Source: Halichoerus grypus (Eukaryota; Chordata; Mammalia; Carnivora; Phocidae). From it: a stretch of DNA of 64,000 bases. The stretch spans positions 21,588,449 through 21,652,448 of the forward strand of contig NC_135718.1 of the NCBI RefSeq assembly GCF_964656455.1. Direction: 5' to 3'. A program made the translations under genes and the position numbers. Shown piece after piece: positions 58,261-64,000 of this stretch (its first letter is position 1; each line of letters begins with the position of its first letter). The notes beneath the pieces are model-generated. The model searched no databases and was not told the DNA's origin. It worked only from the letters and a program-made list of their open reading frames with translations.

Positions 58261-58344
58261 TATAGTAAGCAATAGGGTGTGCTGTAGAGAAAATTGGGAC
58301 ATGTATGAAGGTGCTCCAGGGACAAAAGGCAATTTTTAAAAATT

Positions 58345-58580
58345 ATGTAATAATTTTATACTTATGGAAAGGTTAAAAGAATAGTCTGCATCCAGATTCC
58401 ATAAATGTCATTCTGAAATAAATTCAAATGTATAAAGAAGTTGCAAGATGGATATAAACATGTCATGGATCCTCTTAATCCTGAATTCCCTATTATTCAT
58501 TTCCCAACATTTGCTCACAATTTCTCCCTTCACTCTCTCTCTCCCCTGTCTATCTGTCTTTTTCCATTTCCATATTTCAC
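58345..58580. mobile_element. Old L1-type 3' sequence (tentative)
   Basis: ATACTTATGGAAAGGTTAAA, AGAATAGTCTGCATCCAG, CCAACATTTGCTCACAATTT then CACTCTCTCTCTCCCC resembles an old L1 segment similar to the one at 26265-26470. Confidence 0.42.
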
Positions 58581-59280
58581 ATACATGATACTATAACATC
58601 CTTCTTGCTGGATTATACTACTAATAACCTTTATACAATATACATTTATTTCTTCAACAAATTAGTAGTCTTGAGAGTTTTTACTAAGTAATATTAATCT
58701 TTTCTCAACAAGAACTTGGCTATGTTTTTACCTTATACATCAACATAAAAGTTCAATTAATTTTCAAATTATTGAGCACTGAACTCTGCTATTACAAATT
58801 CGATGCTAATTAATGCTCCTTTACTTGCTCATTTATTTGTAATCTTTTTTTTTCCTGTCAGGGCCCACAAAAATGTGAAAATTCCATTCATTGTTTTTAC
58901 TAACTCATTGATGGATTGTAGAACAAAGTAGTCATTTTGAAAATTATAGCTATCCAACAGGTACATTTTTAGAAAGATGCAACATTCTGAAGGTTATTGT
59001 TAACTAGCCAGCAATTAAAAATTGCAAGAATACTTCACAACAAGATTTGTGAAAATTTTAATGAATTTCTGAAATGAGATAAACAGTTTCTTTAAGGGAC
59101 ACATCTAACCTTGAGAGTCCATGAAATGACGACTGGTGAAATGGTGGGAAGGAATATATTATTCAATATGTTTTAATATAAAGATTATTAGAAGATACCT
59201 AAAAATGTTTGAACATATTTAGGGAAATTAAAGCTTATTGAATATATAATACTTGTATTTCATAGTATTAACAACCCTAA
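58580..59280. other. No recognised gene or repeat
   Basis: Very AT-rich non-coding DNA. Confidence 0.45.
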
Positions 59281-59359
59281 TCTAAAGTTATTTTATCCCC
59301 ATTTTATAGATGAGACAGCTGAGGCCTGGAGTTACTCATAATTTATGCTCCTCTAACGG

Positions 59360-59990
59360 GAGCATTCCAGGCAGAGGGAAACATGTGAAAGCAGGAAGCC
59401 AGAGGAATGTCGGGAGCTAGAGGAACTAAAGGAAGGCTGACATGCATGGAGTGTAAGTGTTGGGGGAGAGTGATCTGATCTGAGGCCAAGGAGATAGGAA
59501 GGATGGCACATGCAAGGTTTCCTGGAAAATGTCAAGGACCTGGGGATTCAGCCACCATGTTTCAAGATCATTCTTGCTGCAGTGTGAAGAATGGCTTGGA
59601 GGGGACAAGAGGGAGACAAGAGGCAAAGCAATTGCAGAAGTCCAGGAAAGATGATGGTGATGATGGCGACGGTGATGATGATGATGGTGATGATGGTGAT
59701 GGTGATGATGGTGATGATGGTGATGGTGATGATGGTGATGGTGATGATGGTGATGATGATGGTGATGATGATGATGATGGTGATGATGGTGATGATGATG
59801 ATGGTAGTGATGGTGATGGTGATGATAATGATGACATAGACTATAAAAGGGGAGAGCTGAATTTGCTAGAGATTTAATAGGAAAGTTATAGGGATCACTT
59901 ACTGATGGCAGGAAATGTTGATGATGAGGGAAAGAAAGAGTGAGGATGACTGCCTCCTTTTCAGATCTGCTGAACAGTGTGGAAGGCAGC
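59360..59990 (-). mobile_element. L2, antisense, containing an expanded trinucleotide tract
   Basis: GAGCATTCCAGGCAGAGGGA, GCAATTGCAGAAGTCCAGGA followed by AAGATGATGGTGATGATGG, and after the tract GAATTTGCTAGAGATTTAAT and AAGAGTGAGGATGACTGCC follow reversed L2 ('caataatccaggcgagagatgatggtgg ... tcaaggatgactcc'). The tract lies just where L2 has gatgatggtgg. Confidence 0.82.
59651..59834. repeat. (GAT/GGT)n imperfect trinucleotide tract, about 184 bp
   Basis: Mixed GATGAT and GGTGAT units with higher-order GATGGTGATGATGGTGATG blocks; a single GCGACG variant near the left end. All three frames stay open on both strands, giving Asp/Gly-, Met/Val- and Ser/Pro-rich products that are not genes. 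Confidence 0.97.
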
Positions 59991-60274
59991 AGGCAGCGCT
60001 GGAGAAAGAGAAATTAGCAGAGAATTTTCTGAATTTGTTGTATGGCATGAAGAGTTGAACTGAGACACATAAGAAAAGGTATTTGAATGTACAGATTTGG
60101 GATTTGGTAATGTTAGGACAGGGAATGTAATTATGAAAGCAAAAGTAAGGAATATTTTTAATATTATTTTCCATGTTTTTGAAGGTGCTTTTTATACTAC
60201 TTATTGCAGAAGGCCCTATATATCTATTTCATAACTCAATCCTTTTCATATGCACCAAAATCACCAAGGTACAG

Positions 60275-60460
60275 TATATTGGAAGATAAAAGCTCTGGGT
60301 TCTATCTGCTTTGGTTTGAATCAGCTTGGAGACTTTCTAGAATAAACTTGGGCAACTTAGTCTTTGTGCCTCAGCTTTTTTTCTCTATAAAATGGAAGTA
60401 GTAATACCTCATTGGGTTTCTTGAAGATTAAATTTAAAAAATAAGGAAATAATTGAATAA
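60275..60460 (+). mobile_element. MIR, sense
   Basis: AAAGCTCTGGGTTCTATCTG, AATAAACTTGGGCAACTTAG, TTTGTGCCTCAGCTTTTTTT, CTATAAAATGGAAGTAGTAA, TACCTCATTGGGTTTCTTGA, a well-ordered MIR. Confidence 0.9.
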
Positions 60461-60554
60461 ACCAAATAAGTTGGTTTAAAATAAAGCTTTTAGGACACTT
60501 AGTGGCATTTAGCAAACAGCCAAAAAATGTTAGGCTAGGCTTTATTATTTTCCA

Positions 60555-60830
60555 GATAATTTATTAAAATGCAGATTCGTGGGCCCCCAACTCAGGATTT
60601 TCATATAAATGTCAAGTTACAGGATAGTGTGGGCATTTTAGTGTGGATTTGGCTTTGTTTTAGACTGGAGATAAAGTCGATGAATTAAGAATTCAGTGAT
60701 TCTGGTCATAATTCTGGACCCTACCACACTTATTAAATCATATGTGTTTTTTTGTTGTTCAAATACCAAAGAATCTACATTTTAAAATAATCTCACCAAA
60801 TCTTAGTGATGCTGATCTATATCTATGCCT
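60555..60830 (+). mobile_element. MER5-like (hAT) fragment (tentative)
   Basis: ATTAAAATGCAGATTCGTGG with GCCCCCAACTCAGGATTTT recalls MER5, and ATCTTAGTGATGCTGATC fits its distal part. The middle is not alignable by eye. Confidence 0.45.
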
Positions 60831-61380
60831 GAAAGGAATACCATAACTGTGTCGGAACAATCTCAATGTCTCCGTTATTACCGGTTGCTTTTTGTTGTTG
60901 ATTTATAGTTATAATGAAAAGAAGTGGGCATTTGGAGGAAACCTTTACATTTTCCTTAGTAAAATTTTAATATAAATTACTGAAAATTGGTAGCTTTCTG
61001 TTTAGTATCACTATTCTTTCTTCTTAGCTCAGGAAAGATGCTGGTGGTTTTGTTTCTCTGAAAGTAGGAGATGGGTCTCTTCAGCATCTCTTCAGTCAAC
61101 CAAGCACCTGTTTTTATAAAATAAAAGAATGTTGTTTGTATCTGGATCATTACTTAAAGTAATAAGAAAAAACATTGCCAAGCAGTGTAAACATCAATAC
61201 TCATGAATTATTATTCTTTAAAAATGTTGGCTAAATTTACATATAGATTAAACTTAGAATTTATGAAATGTGATTTTCTTTCAATATGATGGCTTAATGC
61301 CACTGGTGTTTTATGGGTAAGGTCCCTGCACAGAATGCTGTATGTTTTTCCACGTGACTGAGGACACGGAAGACCTCATC
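60830..61380. other. No recognised gene or repeat
   Basis: AT-rich non-coding DNA. Confidence 0.45.
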
Positions 61381-61383
61381 GTG

Positions 61384-61821
61384 GGCAGACCTCATGGCAT
61401 TAAATTGCAAATTGAATTTGAGAGGGCAGAGAAAGGATGTGTTGGAGAGTGACTGAGGGCTGGAAATTAAAACTACATGGAGCTAACACATGTTCCTGAG
61501 AAACTCATAATGAAGCTTCCTCCTCTCAAAAGGCGGTTTACAGAGAGCAGATTTCATTATTGAGGGCATATATTTGATACAGCTTTTGTTCCACACCAAC
61601 TCAACTCATTCTGTCTGGAGAACACGTCGATCTCCTTTCGTGGAGGTTTATTACCTGTGTACATGCACATTCACACCCAACTCCCCTAGGCTGGGCCCCT
61701 CTTCTCACACAGTCTGACTATAGGTAGAAATGAAACCAGACCCTCACGCTTCACCTTGATTTTAGTGCTTCATATGTTAATGACTTTTACTGGCAACTTT
61801 GGTGACAGAACTTAACTTCTT
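61384..61821 (+). repeat. Diverged tandem duplication, copy 1
   Basis: Starts GGCAGACCTCATGGCATTAA. It matches the next 450 bp in order: CATTAAATTGCAAATTGA (61398-61415), CCTGAGAAACTCATAATGA (61495-61513), AATGAAACCAGACCCT, GACTTTTACTGGCAACT. No coding frame or known family was recognised. Confidence 0.85.
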
Positions 61822-62096
61822 TGGCAGACCCCACAACATTAAATTGCAAATTGATTTTGAGATGCAGCAAAGGATGTGGCAGAAAGTGACCAAGGACTAG
61901 AAATTAGAATGATGTGGAGTTAATACCTGTGACCTGAGAAACTCATAATGATCCTTTTTGCTTTCTAATGAGGGTTTACAAACAGCAGGTTAAATTATGG
62001 AGGCCGTATGTTTGATGTCAGTCTTTGATCAACACCGATTCATCTTGTTCTGTGCATGGAGAAGACTCTAATCTCCTTTCCTGGCAGTCTACCATC

Positions 62097-62144
<48 letters not shown>

Positions 62145-62276
62145 ATCTCCTGACATGGCCTGACTCTAGATAAAAGAGAAACCAGATCCTTATGTTTCCA
62201 CATTGATTCTTTCATGCTTTATATCCCAATGGCTTTCCCATTGTGACTTTTATGACAACTAACTTTTGCTTCTTTA
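61822..62276 (+). repeat. Diverged tandem duplication, copy 2
   Basis: Starts GGCAGACCCCACAACATTAA. Shared anchors at 61837-61854 and 61933-61951 give a period of about 438 bp. It differs from copy 1 by scattered substitutions and by a 42-bp (CA)n where copy 1 reads TGTACATGCACATTCACACC. Confidence 0.85.
62101..62142. repeat. (CA)n microsatellite, about 20 units
   Basis: Pure CA run lying inside copy 2 of the tandem duplication and absent from copy 1. Confidence 0.97.
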
Positions 62277-62540
62277 TTATGTTATTTTTTTCCCAAGGAC
62301 ACATGATTTAACACAGTCAGTTTCTTGATAATTGGCCTCTCAAGAAAGAGCCATTGTTAACAGGACCCACCCATGTTGTGTTCTTCCTAACTCTTCCACT
62401 CTTTGATATTGGCTCAGTCTATTGTCCTCTCCAAACAGTACTTTCTTCAACTGTTAAAAGAAGGTTTTAGTCTTATAGGGAGATTTTTCTATCAGAAATC
62501 AGCTTAACTTCCCCCAAATGGACCATAAGAATAGCAGTTA

Positions 62541-62742
62541 AGGGGGCACCTGGGTGGCTCAGTCGTTAAGCGTCTGCCTTCGGCTCAGGTCATGATCCCA
62601 GCATCCTGGGATCGAGCCCCACATCGGGCTCTCTGCTCCGCGGGAAGCCTGTTTCTCCCTCTCCCATTCCCCCTGCTTGTGGTCCCTCTCTCGCTGTGTC
62701 TCTCTCTGTCAAATAAATAAATAAAATCTTTAAAAAAAAAAA
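62541..62742 (+). mobile_element. SINEC retroposon (arctoid type), near-consensus
   Basis: GGGGCACCTGGGTGGCTCAG head. Pol III A-box-like TGGCTCAGTCGT (62556-62567) and B-box-like GGGATCGAGCCCC (62608-62620) both present. CAAATAAATAAATAAAATC tail with pure poly-A. Perfect 14-bp target duplication AAGAATAGCAGTTA at 62527-62540 and 62743-62756. It looks recent. Confidence 0.98.
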
Positions 62743-62845
62743 AAGAATAGCAGTTAGGGTCAGTGGGAGAAAAAAACAGGAAATGATGAGCAAGTCATGA
62801 ACAGAATATTAACAAATCAATCAGCGAATATTGATTACTATGTGA

Positions 62846-63026
62846 TTTCTCAAAATGTGGTTCCCAGCCCAGCAGACTCACCTCAGGGCTTGCTAAATAT
62901 TGAGATTCTTAGACCTAACTCCAGATACACAGCAAAAGGAGGTCTGGAGCTGGGTCCTGAAAAACTGCTTTTAAAACATGATCCCAGGTGACACTGGCAA
63001 TCATCTAAGTATGAGAACCACTGGCC
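62846..63026 (+). mobile_element. MER5A (hAT-Charlie) copy
   Basis: CTCAAAATGTGGTTCCCAGC start, CTCAGGGCTTGCTAAATATT, GAGATTCTTAGACCTAACTC, GATCCCAGGTGACACTGGCA and TATGAGAACCACTGG end. Both worn terminal repeats are visible. Confidence 0.9.
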
Positions 63027-63029
63027 TAG

Positions 63030-64000
63030 TGTATACATATTATAGTGGGAGTTTTAAATGGGGTATACATAAATAAAATTTCATAATAAATGGTTTCCAT
63101 TTTGATATATTAAATGAAAATCCCTTCATCTTCTCCCTACCACACCCATATCCAGAGCCATCCTTTGCTGGAACTCAGCAGAACGAGCTCCAACTCCTCT
63201 CCAGAGCAGGGAGTGGTAAAACACAGCCCTGGTGGGTTCAGAAGAAAGTGTGCTTTAAACCATTGCCAATTCCTCTTGTAAGTAGAAAGGTATAGCTGAT
63301 GAATAAATAAATTAGAAAATCAACAACAACCCAGTGAGTTATAAAAGGAGCCTTGTGTCTCTATTCCTCAGATCCAAGAGCAGCTATGAAATTGGCAAAA
63401 TAAGTCCTAGTCCTTGCAAACTGCCTCAGAATTATCACCAGCTTCACAAAGTAGGTGTGAAATGAAAGCCTTTCCTTGTGGGAGAGTATTATCTCTTATC
63501 AGGTCCAAGCCAAAAGCTACAGTTAGAACACCTTATTCATTATCTCCAATTTTATATGTGTTTTAACACCTCCATGATGTGATTCTTTTTTACTCCCAGG
63601 GTCCATGTTGATCAATGCTGTATTATTGATTTTTGTTTTTCATTAAATTAGGAACAAGCATCACTACAGTTTACAAATCCCCAAGAGTAGAGAGTGAAGT
63701 TTTTTGGGGGAGTGAGGAGGAGGCATGAAAAACACCTTCAAATTTCCTGATTTTTCTGATGATTCTGTGTCTCTCGATGTATTGCAAGGGAACAAGAGAT
63801 TAACTATTATACTCACCTGGGTCAGTTGCTCAAATTCACTCCAAACACATCATATGATTCTATGTATTTTCACACAGGTATGTTTTTACATACATAGCGT
63901 GCACATACACACACACACACACACTCACTCACTCACTGCAGTTTGTGTGGAAACCAGTAAATCATTGTAGGAAAGCAAAACTCATGACTGATATTTGATT
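63030..64000. other. No recognised gene; one microsatellite inside
   Basis: Non-coding DNA. An 81-codon frame at 63725-63970 ends in translated CA repeats and has no domain. Confidence 0.45.
63906..63936. repeat. (CA)n(CACT)n short tandem repeat
   Basis: About nine CA units followed by three to four CACT units. Confidence 0.93.

Larger units (their letters stand above)
57520..58330 (-). mobile_element. L2 3' end, antisense, split by MER2
   Basis: Left part 57520-57707: ATTCATTCATTCAAACATTC, GAGTGCCTATTGTGTTG, CCTCACAAACTTACATTCTA, ACAGATAATAATAAATTA. Right part from 58263: TAGTAAGCAATAGGGTGTGC, TGTAGAGAAAATTGGGAC, where L2 has 'gtgctatgaagaaaa'. Confidence 0.8.

Noticed and set aside
59503..59877. 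124-codon frame with a long Asp/Gly-rich run
   Set aside because: The acidic run is the translation of the GAT/GGT tract inside L2. Several phases on both strands are equally open, so openness is no evidence for coding.
62101..62142. CA run considered as a boundary of a CRISPR-like or satellite array
   Set aside because: A plain dinucleotide microsatellite inside one of two diverged tandem units; no spacers or regular array.

Overview
This window reads as nuclear DNA from a carnivoran mammal, most likely an arctoid (bear, seal, mustelid or raccoon group). The main evidence is 23 copies of the tRNA-Lys-derived carnivore SINE (SINEC). Their body is the arctoid type: the head reads GGCGCCTGGGTGGCTCAG, the centre has GGTCATGATCCC and GGGATCGAGCCCC, and a CT-rich stretch is followed by a CAAATAAATAAATAAAATCTT tail. 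None carries the dog-specific SINEC_Cf head or the cat-type body. The species assignment is inference from SINE type alone.

No protein-coding gene, tRNA, rRNA or CRISPR array could be supported. Every longer open frame falls in a repeat, in a simple-sequence tract, or in sequence with no recognisable domain. The window is best described as intergenic or deep-intronic DNA built from layers of transposable elements of different ages. The oldest layer is many MIR and L2 fragments, with MER5/MER20 (hAT), one MER2 (pogo/Tigger) copy and MLT1-like LTR pieces. Above it lie L1 fragments on both strands, including a short copy with target-site duplications (53576-54636) and one that looks twin-primed (28040-28577). 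SINEC copies and microsatellites are the youngest layer.

Layout. 1-6.3 kb: MIRs, two SINECs and otherwise unremarkable DNA. 6.3-8.1 kb: an antisense L1 next to a SINEC. 8.1-20 kb: mostly unique sequence with MIR/L2 pieces, an L1 3' end at 13.1 kb and a (GT)n. 20-33 kb: several SINECs, a long TG-rich tract, an MLT1-like LTR at 25.2 kb, the twin-primed L1 and MER5A. 35.7-41.3 kb: the densest part, with L1-like antisense sequence, seven SINECs (two head-to-tail in one target site), a (GT)n and an old LTR that appears split by a second element. 41-47 kb: mostly unique, with a degenerate CA/CAGA-rich tract broken by a SINEC. 47.9-51 kb: two old L1s in opposite orientation. 51-57 kb: L2, MIR, an MLT1-like LTR, a dated L1-in-MIR insertion, MER20 and an antisense MLT1. 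57.5-58.3 kb: a SINEC nested in MER2 nested in L2. 59.3-60 kb: an L2 in which a GAT/GGT tract has expanded. 61.4-62.3 kb: an old tandem duplication of about 440 bp with a (CA)n in one copy only.

There is no sign of a previously undescribed biological system. The points worth a second look are insertion mechanisms (shared target site, twin priming, tail-only insertion), the origin of the trinucleotide tract inside L2, and the unclassified tandem duplication.
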